A DNA stretch of 64,000 nt from Tropicibacter sp. Alg240-R139 (GTDB lineage: Bacteria; Pseudomonadota; Alphaproteobacteria; Rhodobacterales; Rhodobacteraceae), in the NCBI RefSeq assembly GCF_900537075.1, contig NZ_UNRA01000001.1, positions 62,001-126,000 on the forward strand, given 5' to 3'. Under the pieces are notes generated by a model. That model had not been told where the DNA came from and did not search any database. It worked only from the letters and a program-made list of their open reading frames with translations. Within the stretch, counting starts at the first letter, position 1; every line of letters starts with the position of its first letter. The translations under genes and the position numbers were made by a program. This document shows, piece by piece, positions 1 through 7,641 of the stretch.

Positions 1-290
1 TGCGCTGGTCCAATTTGGGCAAACGCCGTCTACCAATGTACCAGGTTCCCGGCATGCCCGAGGGATATGGGTACGAGGTCGGAGAATTGATCCGCTGGAT
101 CGACGGACATCAAAAATTCTGCCGGCAGGTGTTTGCCGGAACCGATCGCTTTCTGGAATACGACATCACCGACCCTGAGGCACCGCAGAAGATCAGCGAA
201 TTCCTGGGGATGGAAATCAAGTGGTGGGGCAAGGCCAACGTACAGGCCGAGCGGATCGCCGAAAAAACAGCGGCGGGCAAAAAATCCTGA
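1..290 (+). CDS. Sulfotransferase-family protein, C-terminal fragment
   Basis: The frame is already open at base 3 and ends at TGA 288-290, so only the last 95 or so residues are visible. They include FLEYDITDPEA followed by ISEFLGMEIKWWGKAN, an acidic/aromatic stretch then an 'FLG' turn, which is typical of the C-terminus of bacterial sulfotransferases that move sulfate from PAPS to sugars or other acceptors. The nucleotide-binding half lies outside the window, so the call rests on the tail alone. The stop codon overlaps the next start by one base (TGATG), which implies translational coupling with the fusion protein downstream and makes this the first visible member of a glycan-modification cassette. 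Confidence 0.55.
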   Translation, partial: RWSNLGKRRLPMYQVPGMPEGYGYEVGELIRWIDGHQKFCRQVFAGTDRFLEYDITDPEAPQKISEFLGMEIKWWGKANVQAERIAEKTAAGKKS

Positions 291-2707
291 TGCGACTCTA
301 TCTGCATATCGGCCCCGAAGTGGCAGGCGCGCAGGCGCTGCAAGAGGTCCTGTCGTCCAAGCGCGAGCAGCTGCGCTCCAAGGGTGTTCTGTATCCCCGC
401 AGCCCCGGCAACAAGGCACACACCCGGTTCTACATGGCGGTGACCGACACCGATCACATTGATCCGCTGCGGTTCAATCGCGGGTTTGCCCACCCGCAGA
501 AACAGTCAGAGTTGCGCGATGAAGTGATGCGCGACCTGCAACGCGAGATCGACCAGACACGCCCCGAAACGGTGATCCTGTCGGTGCCGCAATTGGCGAC
601 ATCAGTTCACCGCCGGTCTGAAATGCAGCGCATCCACGATCTGCTGCGCCCCCTTTCGAATGACATCCGCCTGCTGGCCTATTTGGACGACCCCGCGCGC
701 CTGTTGTTGGATCATTACACCGCGCAACTCTCTGAAGGACGGGCCGAGCCGTTGAGCCACGAGTTGGCTATGATGGAACGCGAAAATTGGTGGGCCTCCT
801 GCGTCGATGCCATGCCCCGCATCGACCCGCTGGCTGGTGTGTTCGAAGAAACCCAAGGCCCCGCCTTCTGGCTGGACACAAAGGCATTGCAACAAGAGTG
901 GGAAGCCGTTTTTGGCGCAGGCGCCCTAAGCTTGCGCGCCCATGCCGAAGACCTGTTTGCCCCCGACACCATTACGGATGAAATCCGTACCGCCTTTGGC
1001 ATCAGCCAAACCATCGGCAAGGCCCAAGAGTTGCCCGAAAACCCGCCCATGTCGGCCGCCTGGATGGCCCGTGCGCGACAGCTCAACACGGTCCTTTTGC
1101 GCTTGCTGGCGCAGGGCGAGCGCCACGTGCCCCGACAGCTTTGGCGCAGCTTCATTGCCGAGGTTGCAACGCCCGGCCCAGCGACCAACCCAGGCAGCCT
1201 GTCGCAGATCTCGGACCGGTTCAGTGGAGCAAACGCAGAACTGATCCTGCGCCACCCCGAACTGGACGACGATACGTTCCGAGCGTCTAAGGCCAGTCAG
1301 CCTTGGACTGAGGCTGATCCAGACCGCGGTTTTCGCGCGTCACAGTACCTGCTGGCCTTTCTGTTCCGCATCGAAAAAGCCACAAAAGAAAAATTTGCCC
1401 AACGGGTTGAGGATCTGGCGGATCGCGGCACAGTTTCACCCACGCCCACCGTCTCGCATCCCGCACCTACGCCCGCGCACGAGGCCGCACCTGTCGCGCC
1501 TGTCGCACCAAAAGTTAATGGTTTGACCGACACGGCCCGCGCCCTGATGCCGCCGCAAGCGGTGCAGAATTTTGAAAAGCTCATGACCTCATCCTTTGCG
1601 CCTCACAACCGACTGGGTGCCGTCGACGAGGAGCAGCTGGCCGCCGCCTATACCGAAGTCCCACCGCGCGACCTGCCCGAGGGGCGCAGCGGCAATGTCA
1701 TCGTCGGCTGCATGAAGAACGAAGCCCCCTACATCGTGGAATGGGTCGCCTATCACCGCGCCATGGGGGTCGACAATTTTCTGATCTACACCAACGATTG
1801 TTCCGACGGCACCTCGGAAATCCTGGATCGGCTGCAGGACCTGGGCGTTCTGCAGCACCGCAACAACGATGATTGGAAGGGTAATTCACCTCAGCAATAT
1901 GCGTTGAACCAAGCGTTGAAAGAGCCGGTAATCCAGAACGCTGACTGGATCTTGCATATCGACGTGGACGAGTTCGTCAACGTGCGCACCGGCAACGGCA
2001 CGCTCCAGGATTTCTTTGATGCGGTGCCGGATGCGACCAATGTCGCGATGACCTGGCGTTTGTTTGGTCACAATAACGTCACCCGGTTGGCCGACGAGTT
2101 GGTCATAGATCAATTCGACACCTGCGCCCCGAAATTCTGCCCCAAGCCACACACGGTCTGGGGGTTCAAGACGATGTTCAAGAACATCGGCGCCTATGAA
2201 AAAATCAGCTGTCATCGCCCCAATAAGCTGGTCGAAGACAAGCGCGATGACGTCCGCTGGGTCAACGGATCGGGCCGAGACATGACCGGCGAAGCGGTCG
2301 ACAACGGTTGGAGGAACTCCAAAAAATCAATCGGATATGACTTAATCCAGCTAAACCACTATGCGCTGCGCAGCGCCGAAAGCTATCTGATCAAACGCCA
2401 AAGGGGCCGTGCGCTGCACGTCGATCGCTCGATCGGGTTGAACTATTGGATCCGCATGGATTGGTCGGATTTTCGCGATGTCACCATCAAGCGCAACCTT
2501 CCCCGCCTGCGTACCGAATATGACCGCCTGATGCAGGACAAGGTTTTGCATAAATGGCACCTCAAAGGCTTGGACTGGCACAAGGCCAAAGCCATCGAGC
2601 TGCACGGCATGCCAGAATTTGAAGAGTTGTATCAGCAGGCCCTGAAGGTCAAACTGACAGAAACCGAGCGTGTTGCTTACGCGCTTGCCCTTGATCTGGA
2701 GAGTTGA
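290..2707 (+). CDS. Sulfotransferase-like / glycosyltransferase family 2 fusion protein
   Basis: An 805-residue two-domain protein. Residues 1-20 (LYLHIGPEVAGAQALQEVL) have the layout of the sulfotransferase PAPS-binding loop, normally HIGxxKTGTT, but the key KTGTT is VAGAQ, so this half may not bind PAPS. A Pro/Ala-rich linker lies near residues 380-410. From about residue 467 (VIVGCMKNEAPYIVEWVAYH) the protein is a Glyco_tranf_2_4-type glycosyltransferase with the metal-binding DVDEF motif at D558/D560. The start at 290 overlaps the upstream stop; a longer frame from 221 would run into the previous gene without a recognisable domain. It probably builds or decorates a surface polysaccharide. 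The C-terminal half is clearly paralogous to the glycosyltransferase at 3448 (shared DVDEFVN, TWRLFG and CAP segments). Acceptor and donor sugar are unknown. Confidence 0.8.
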   Translation: MRLYLHIGPEVAGAQALQEVLSSKREQLRSKGVLYPRSPGNKAHTRFYMAVTDTDHIDPLRFNRGFAHPQKQSELRDEVMRDLQREIDQTRPETVILSVPQLATSVHRRSEMQRIHDLLRPLSNDIRLLAYLDDPARLLLDHYTAQLSEGRAEPLSHELAMMERENWWASCVDAMPRIDPLAGVFEETQGPAFWLDTKALQQEWEAVFGAGALSLRAHAEDLFAPDTITDEIRTAFGISQTIGKAQELPENPPMSAAWMARARQLNTVLLRLLAQGERHVPRQLWRSFIAEVATPGPATNPGSLSQISDRFSGANAELILRHPELDDDTFRASKASQPWTEADPDRGFRASQYLLAFLFRIEKATKEKFAQRVEDLADRGTVSPTPTVSHPAPTPAHEAAPVAPVAPKVNGLTDTARALMPPQAVQNFEKLMTSSFAPHNRLGAVDEEQLAAAYTEVPPRDLPEGRSGNVIVGCMKNEAPYIVEWVAYHRAMGVDNFLIYTNDCSDGTSEILDRLQDLGVLQHRNNDDWKGNSPQQYALNQALKEPVIQNADWILHIDVDEFVNVRTGNGTLQDFFDAVPDATNVAMTWRLFGHNNVTRLADELVIDQFDTCAPKFCPKPHTVWGFKTMFKNIGAYEKISCHRPNKLVEDKRDDVRWVNGSGRDMTGEAVDNGWRNSKKSIGYDLIQLNHYALRSAESYLIKRQRGRALHVDRSIGLNYWIRMDWSDFRDVTIKRNLPRLRTEYDRLMQDKVLHKWHLKGLDWHKAKAIELHGMPEFEELYQQALKVKLTETERVAYALALDLES

Positions 2708-2710
2708 GAC

Positions 2711-3442
2711 GTGGCTGAGACACAAAACACACAACCGCAAGATCAAACCGAAGCCGAAACCGCTTCAAAACGCCAGCCAGTTCTGTGGTGTCGGGACATG
2801 AAATTCCCACGCAACATGGAGCTTTTGCCCAAAAAGATCCGAATGTCGCTGCGCACAGGCGCCTATGAGCGGGATGAGGCCGACGCCGCGCTCAAACTGA
2901 TCCGCAAGGGCGACGTGGTGCTGGAACTGGGCGCCGGGATCGGCTTTATGTCGACCCTGATTTCCACCCAGACCCGCGCCCGCGAGGTGCATTCATTCGA
3001 GGCCAACCCAGGCCTGATCGATTATATCCACGAGGTTCACAGGGTGAACCGCGCCAAGAAGGCACAGCTGCATCACGCGGTTCTGGGCGACAAGGATGGC
3101 AGCACCACGTTCTATTGTCGCGAGGATATCCTGTCTTCTTCGTTGGACCCCGAGGATGGCGGCATCGAAACCACACCCGCCCAAGTGCCGGTTCGCGATG
3201 CAAACAAGGTTATTGCCGAAATAAAACCTACGATTCTGGTCTGCGACATCGAAGGGGCCGAGGCCGACCTGCTGCCCAAATTGGACCTGAGCGGGTTGCG
3301 CGCTCTGTTAATCGAACTGCACCCACAGTGGATTGGCAGCGAAGGCATCAAAAGTATCTTTCAACTGCTGCATGATCAGGGTTTGGTCTATTTCCCCAAG
3401 ATGTCCTACTCCAAAGTCGCGGTGTTCCGCAGCGATTGGTAA
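2711..3442 (+). CDS. FkbM family SAM-dependent methyltransferase
   Basis: A 243-residue protein starting at GTG 2711, three bases after the previous stop. VLELGAGIGFMSTLI near residue 70 is the glycine-rich SAM-binding loop, followed by the acidic strand end in EVHSFEANPGL. VCDIEGAEADLLPKL is the conserved 'DxEGaE' segment of FkbM-type O-methyltransferases (Methyltransf_21). Members of this family commonly methylate sugar hydroxyls in polysaccharides and glycolipids. Its position between two paralogous glycosyltransferases suggests it methylates the same glycan. The first 20 residues are Gln/Glu/Thr-rich and probably disordered. The family call is secure; the substrate is inferred from the neighbours only. 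Confidence 0.85.
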   Translation: MAETQNTQPQDQTEAETASKRQPVLWCRDMKFPRNMELLPKKIRMSLRTGAYERDEADAALKLIRKGDVVLELGAGIGFMSTLISTQTRAREVHSFEANPGLIDYIHEVHRVNRAKKAQLHHAVLGDKDGSTTFYCREDILSSSLDPEDGGIETTPAQVPVRDANKVIAEIKPTILVCDIEGAEADLLPKLDLSGLRALLIELHPQWIGSEGIKSIFQLLHDQGLVYFPKMSYSKVAVFRSDW

Positions 3443-3447
3443 GCGCC

Positions 3448-4527
3448 ATGCGCATGCTTGCTGTCCTGACCGTCCGCAACGAAGGTGCTTTTCTGCTGGA
3501 ATGGCTGGCCCATCACCGGGCGGTTGGTTTCACTGATTTCCTTGTTTTTTCAAACAATTGCCAGGACGGCACCGACCGCATCCTGGACCGGTTGCAAGAG
3601 ATGGAGCAGCTGACCCATTTGCCCAATGACGGGCCTTACGACAAACGGGGCATCCAGTTCACCGCGCTCAAGGCCGCAGGCAAACACCCTTTGGTCAAGA
3701 AAGCCGATTGGATCCTGCCAATGGACGTGGACGAGTTCGTCAACATCCACACCGGCGACGGCACGCTCACCGATCTGATCAACGCCCTGCCCGAGGCCAC
3801 CGCCATCACGCTGACCTGGCGCCTTTTTGGCAACGGCGATACCATCCGTTATTCCGACGAACCCGTCACGCAGAGCTTTACCCGCTGCGCCCCCGGCGTG
3901 ATGTTCTGGCCGTGGCGCGCGTCAATGTTCAAGACGCTTTACCGCAACGACGGCATCTATGCCAAGTTGGGTGTCCACCGTCCCCGCAACCCCGATCTGG
4001 AGCGTCTGGACGAGGCGCGGTGGTTCGATGCCAACGGGCGCGAATTGGACGAGCAGTTCAAACTCAAACGCCTGTTTTCCAACTATGGCCGTGACAATTT
4101 TCAAATGGCGCAGCTCAACCATTATCCCTTGGGTGCCATGGAAAGCTATGTGCTCAAGGCCGATCGGGGCCGCGCGGTGCATTCCGACCATATGCTGGAT
4201 GTGGATTACTGGGTCGAGCGTAATTTCAACACCGACACCGACACCTCGATCAGCCGCTATGACACCCGCAGCACCGAATTGCGCGATGAACTGCACGCTG
4301 ATCCGACACTTGCGAAACTGCACAAGCGCGCGGTTGAATGGCGCCAGAACCGGTTCCAGAAACTGATGGAGCAAGAACCCTATCGCGCCCTACTGGCCCG
4401 CCTGATGATGACCCCACAATCGCGCCCTATCAGCGCCTCAACGGCGCGAACATTAACAGGCTTTGCCAACTTGGGCCGCTTGCGTGCCAAAACCCAAGAC
4501 ACCGGAAACGGCCCGAAACCGACCTGA
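3448..4527 (+). CDS. Glycosyltransferase family 2 (Glyco_tranf_2_4)
   Basis: A 359-residue protein. I chose ATG 3448 because the glycosyltransferase fold starts at once (MRMLAVLTVRNEGAFLLEWL) and it sits just past the previous stop; GTG 3436 would overlap the methyltransferase. VRNEG near residues 9-13 and DVDEF with D93/D95 are the nucleotide-sugar and metal-binding motifs. It aligns throughout with the C-terminal half of the fusion protein at 290-2707 (both have ILDRLQ, DVDEFVN, TWRLFG, ESY), so the two look like a duplication, with one copy fused to a sulfotransferase-like domain. There is no signal peptide or membrane segment, so it is expected to act in the cytoplasm on a glycan precursor. 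Confidence 0.85.
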   Translation: MRMLAVLTVRNEGAFLLEWLAHHRAVGFTDFLVFSNNCQDGTDRILDRLQEMEQLTHLPNDGPYDKRGIQFTALKAAGKHPLVKKADWILPMDVDEFVNIHTGDGTLTDLINALPEATAITLTWRLFGNGDTIRYSDEPVTQSFTRCAPGVMFWPWRASMFKTLYRNDGIYAKLGVHRPRNPDLERLDEARWFDANGRELDEQFKLKRLFSNYGRDNFQMAQLNHYPLGAMESYVLKADRGRAVHSDHMLDVDYWVERNFNTDTDTSISRYDTRSTELRDELHADPTLAKLHKRAVEWRQNRFQKLMEQEPYRALLARLMMTPQSRPISASTARTLTGFANLGRLRAKTQDTGNGPKPT

Positions 4528-4613
4528 GTTTTTCCCATTTTGGCCTCATTCTCAGCCTAGACCTGTTCGAAATAACCGGCCCGAAAAGCGGCTGGGGTTT
4601 CGAGGATGAGTAT

Positions 4614-5573
4614 ATGCAGGACGAAAAAACCAGTATCGACACATCAATTGCGGGCTATCGGCGTGGCGTGTGGAAACGCAAGCTGCTCGATCAGGCCGAG
4701 GCCGAAGGCATGTCGCAGGAATTGGGCGACAAACACTTCGCGACCTTCATCGACCGCGATGCAACCCTGATCGTCACGTTTGAGACGATGCAGGGCATTC
4801 GCGCCATGTCGGAAACCCAGCAACCCTTTGGCTTTGACCTTGTGAAAACGCAAAACTGGTCGCACTTGTGCATCATCTCGGACGGCGACACCTGGTTCCG
4901 CGACCCCAAGATTTATGGCTTTTTCGACCGGTTGATCGACGACGGCTTTTTCGAAGATTTCGACCGCGTTGTGTTTTATGGCGCAGGCCCTTGCGGCTAT
5001 GCGGCCGCGGCCTTTTCCGTGGCTGCCCCGGGCGCGACCGTTGTTGCCGTGCAGCCCCAGGCGACACTTGATCCCAACATGGCCGAATGGGACGATCGTT
5101 TTGTCGAGATGCGCCGCACCTCGTTCACCGACCGCTACGGCTATGCGCCCGACATGCTGGATGCAGCCGATCACGCCTTTATCCTGTATGACCCGCAGCA
5201 GACGCTGGATGCGATGCATGCGACACTATTTCAACGCTCGAACGTCACCCGCCTGCGCATGCGCAATATGGGGGGTGAGCTGCAGTCGCGCCTGCTTGAC
5301 ATGAACCTGCTCTATCGTCTGCTCGCGATGGCAGGCACTGGCAAGTTGAGCGCGCGCAGTTTCTTCCGCCTTTACCGAGCCCGTCGCTCGTACCCACGGT
5401 ACTTGCGCGGGCTGGTGGGGCAACTGGATTCGGCCGAACGCTTCTACCTCAACACGCTGTTGTGCCGGAACGTGACCTCGCGGATGCCCGCGCGCCGGTT
5501 CCGGGCGCGGCTGGAGCAGCTCGAAGAGATGGCCCAACAAGGCGCCTTTGCCGCGCCGCCGACCGCAGGTTGA
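4614..5573 (+). CDS. Uncharacterised alpha/beta-hydrolase-like protein of the glycan cassette
   Basis: A 319-residue protein from ATG 4614; extending the frame upstream to 4338 would overlap the glycosyltransferase and adds no domain. The segment VVFYGAGPCGYAAAAFSVAA then VVAVQPQATLDP resembles the nucleophile elbow and next strand of alpha/beta-hydrolases (usually GSSMGGYAA followed by SPQ), but the position of the serine is glycine, so a normal hydrolase mechanism is unlikely. Relatives in marine Rhodobacteraceae are, to my recollection, sometimes labelled phosphoadenosine phosphosulfate reductase; I see no PAPS reductase motif that supports that name. It closes the cassette and is followed by a terminator. 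The gene is secure; the function is unknown. Confidence 0.6.
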   Translation: MQDEKTSIDTSIAGYRRGVWKRKLLDQAEAEGMSQELGDKHFATFIDRDATLIVTFETMQGIRAMSETQQPFGFDLVKTQNWSHLCIISDGDTWFRDPKIYGFFDRLIDDGFFEDFDRVVFYGAGPCGYAAAAFSVAAPGATVVAVQPQATLDPNMAEWDDRFVEMRRTSFTDRYGYAPDMLDAADHAFILYDPQQTLDAMHATLFQRSNVTRLRMRNMGGELQSRLLDMNLLYRLLAMAGTGKLSARSFFRLYRARRSYPRYLRGLVGQLDSAERFYLNTLLCRNVTSRMPARRFRARLEQLEEMAQQGAFAAPPTAG

Positions 5574-5590
5574 TCGCTACAAATCAAACG

Positions 5591-5622
5591 AAAACCCCCG
5601 GCCTGTGTTGGCTGGGGGTTTT
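5591..5622 (+). terminator. Rho-independent terminator after the glycan cassette
   Basis: AAAACCCCCGGCC (5591-5603) pairs with GGCTGGGGGTTTT (5610-5622). It is a strong stem with A and T tracts on both sides, 18 bases after the stop at 5573 and 30 bases before pyrC, so it separates the two transcription units. Confidence 0.8.
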
Positions 5623-5653
5623 CCGTTTGGGCAGGCTGTGCTAGCGGGAACGC

Positions 5654-6691
5654 ATGACCGATAGCCTCACGATCCGCCGCCCCGACGACTGGCATCTGCA
5701 TCTGCGCGATGGCGCAATGTTGCAGGCCGTCCTGCCCGAAACCGCCCGCCATTTTGCCCGCGCCATCATCATGCCGAACCTGGTCCCGCCCGTGGTCAAA
5801 GGGTCTGATGCCGCCGCCTATCGCGAGCGCATCCAGGCCGCCCTGCCCGACGGCATGAGTTTCGAGCCGCTGATGACACTCTATCTGACCGAAGATACCG
5901 ACCCCAATGACGTGGCCGCTGCCCACGCCAGCGGTCTGGTCAAAGCGGTCAAGCTTTACCCGGCTGGGGCCACCACAAACTCGTCTTCGGGCGTACAGGA
6001 TTTCAACAAGATCCGCCCAGTGCTGGAAAAGATGGCCGAGATCGGCCTGCCGCTGTGCTGCCATGGCGAGGTCACCGACCACGAGATCGACATTTTCGAC
6101 CGCGAAGCCGTGTTCATCGACCGCGTGTTGGACCCCGTGCGCAAGTCCACCCCCGGCCTGCGCGTTGTGATGGAACACATCACCACCGCCAATGGCGTCG
6201 ACTATGTCAAAGCCCATGACAAAGACCTCGGTGCGACCATCACCACGCACCATCTGATCATCAACCGCAATCACATCCTGGTTGGCGGGATCAAACCGCA
6301 TTACTACTGCCTGCCGGTGGCCAAACGCGAAGAGCACCGCCTGGCCCTGGTCAATGCTGCAACATCCGGCGACGCGCGCTTCTTCCTGGGCACCGATTCA
6401 GCGCCCCACACCGACGCGAACAAAGAAATGGCCTGCGGCTGTGCCGGTTGCTTCACTGCGACCAACACAATGTCACTGCTGGCCGAAGTGTTCGAAAAAG
6501 CCGGTGCGCTGGACAAGCTTGAAAACTTCACCTCTCTCAACGGCCCCGGCTTTTATGGCCTGCCGGTGAACGAGGATACGCTCACGCTGATCAAAGGCGA
6601 CCCGGTCACCTACCCCACCAAGATCGAAAGCGGCGACGGCCCGGTCACCGTCTTTGACGCGGGCTTTCCGCTGCACTGGCACGTGTCCTGA
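5654..6691 (+). CDS. pyrC: Dihydroorotase, class II
   Basis: This enzyme closes N-carbamoyl-L-aspartate to dihydroorotate, the third step of pyrimidine synthesis, in the cytoplasm. The 345-residue length is right for the E. coli PyrC type. H14 and H16 (DWHLHLRDG) are the first zinc ligands, [11 protein letters not shown] contains the lysine region that becomes carboxylated, and [14 protein letters not shown] carries the catalytic aspartate segment. The ATG at 5654 leads straight into the conserved N-terminus. pyrE follows 73 bases downstream in the same direction, so the two are likely cotranscribed. Confidence 0.97.
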   Translation: MTDSLTIRRPDDWHLHLRDGAMLQAVLPETARHFARAIIMPNLVPPVVKGSDAAAYRERIQAALPDGMSFEPLMTLYLTEDTDPNDVAAAHASGLVKAVKLYPAGATTNSSSGVQDFNKIRPVLEKMAEIGLPLCCHGEVTDHEIDIFDREAVFIDRVLDPVRKSTPGLRVVMEHITTANGVDYVKAHDKDLGATITTHHLIINRNHILVGGIKPHYYCLPVAKREEHRLALVNAATSGDARFFLGTDSAPHTDANKEMACGCAGCFTATNTMSLLAEVFEKAGALDKLENFTSLNGPGFYGLPVNEDTLTLIKGDPVTYPTKIESGDGPVTVFDAGFPLHWHVS

Positions 6692-6696
6692 TTTCA

Positions 6697-6743
6697 TTTT
6701 TTCCCAAATACTCCCGCCGGAGGCACCTGCTCGCGCCTCTGGC
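6697..6743 (+). promoter_or_regulatory. T-run plus stem-loop in the pyrC-pyrE leader
   Basis: A six-T run (6697-6702) directly after the pyrC stop is followed by CCCAAATACTCCCGCCGGAGGC, and GCCGGAGGC (6716-6724) can pair fully, with one G-U pair, with GCCTCTGGC (6735-6743) over a 10-base loop. The 'CCCAAATACTCCCGCCGGAGGC'-type string is, as far as I recall, common between genes in Rhodobacteraceae. It could slow polymerase or stabilise the upstream message. There is no T-run after the hairpin, so it is not a standard terminator in the + direction. Confidence 0.4.
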
Positions 6744-6764
6744 ATCTGCCCTAAGGATGTTCCG

Positions 6765-7442
6765 ATGATCCCCACCTCATACCCCCCCGTCGAAGAGATC
6801 GCCCGTCTGACCGCCCGCATGCTGCTGGAAATCAAGGCGGTGCACTTCAACTCGCGCGAGCCGTTCACGCTGGCCTCGGGCCTGCCAAGCCCGACCTATA
6901 TCGACTGCCGCAAGCTGATCTCTTATCCGCGCATCCGCTCAACGCTCATGGACTTTCTGACCGTCACCGTCATGCGTAATGCAGGTTTTGAGGCGTTCGA
7001 CAACATCGCCGGTGGCGAAACCGCAGGCATCCCATTTGCCGCCTTTGTGGCCGAGCGGATGGCCCTGCCGATGACATATGTGCGCAAAAAGCCTAAAGGT
7101 TACGGCCGCAACGCTCGCATCGAGGGCGCAATGAGCGAAGGCGAACGTGTTCTACTGGTCGAAGATCTGACCACCGATGGCGGCTCGAAACTCAGCTTTG
7201 TGGATGCCATTCGCGAAACCGGTGCGACTTGTGGGCACACGGCGGTGATCTTCTATTACGGCATCTTCCCCGAAACGGAAAAGACGCTGGGCGATCACGG
7301 TGTTCAACTGCATTCCTTGTGCACCTGGTGGGATGTTCTGGCCGAGGCGAAGGCGCAAAAAGCGTTCGACGACGAGACGCTGCGGGATGTCGAATCCTTC
7401 CTCAACGACCCGCGCGCGTGGCAGGAAGCCAACAAATCCTAA
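6765..7442 (+). CDS. pyrE: Orotate phosphoribosyltransferase
   Basis: It joins orotate to PRPP to give orotidine 5'-phosphate, step five of pyrimidine synthesis. The 225-residue protein starts at ATG 6765 behind AAGGA at about 6753; a longer frame from 6654 would lie inside pyr[16 protein letters not shown] is the flexible catalytic loop and [13 protein letters not shown] is the PRPP-binding motif. It sits directly after pyrC, a logical pairing. This is the slightly longer alphaproteobacterial form rather than the E. coli type. Confidence 0.96.
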   Translation: MIPTSYPPVEEIARLTARMLLEIKAVHFNSREPFTLASGLPSPTYIDCRKLISYPRIRSTLMDFLTVTVMRNAGFEAFDNIAGGETAGIPFAAFVAERMALPMTYVRKKPKGYGRNARIEGAMSEGERVLLVEDLTTDGGSKLSFVDAIRETGATCGHTAVIFYYGIFPETEKTLGDHGVQLHSLCTWWDVLAEAKAQKAFDDETLRDVESFLNDPRAWQEANKS

Positions 7443-7548
7443 CCGAGGGTCAGGTTCGGCATTGGCGAAAATCCGCAGCATGATTTTCTACGCCAGACCA
7501 CAAAATGTTGGATTTTTACCCTGACTCGCGTCAATATGATGGGGGTCA

Positions 7549-7570
7549 GGATATGCACATGATATCCACA
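7549..7570 (+). promoter_or_regulatory. Palindrome and DnaA-box-like site upstream of dnaB
   Basis: GGATAT (7549-7554) and ATATCC (7562-7567) form an inverted repeat with a 7-base centre. ATATCCACA (7562-7570) matches the DnaA box TTATCCACA at 8 of 9 positions. Its place about 70 bases before the dnaB start makes control by DnaA conceivable, but a single 8/9 match is weak evidence. Confidence 0.3.
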
Positions 7571-7641
7571 CAAACATACAATTTGCTAGGAATCCCCTGC
7601 CTCGTCTATCACCCATGGCTCAAGGGGACGCACACAAAACA

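Noticed and set aside
4614-5573. Naming this gene as PAPS reductase
   Set aside because: No PAPS reductase P-loop or ECGxH-type motif is present; the visible pattern is hydrolase-like.
1-5573. Interpreting the glycan cassette as a mobile island
   Set aside because: No integrase, tRNA junction, direct repeats or clear base-composition break is visible in the window.
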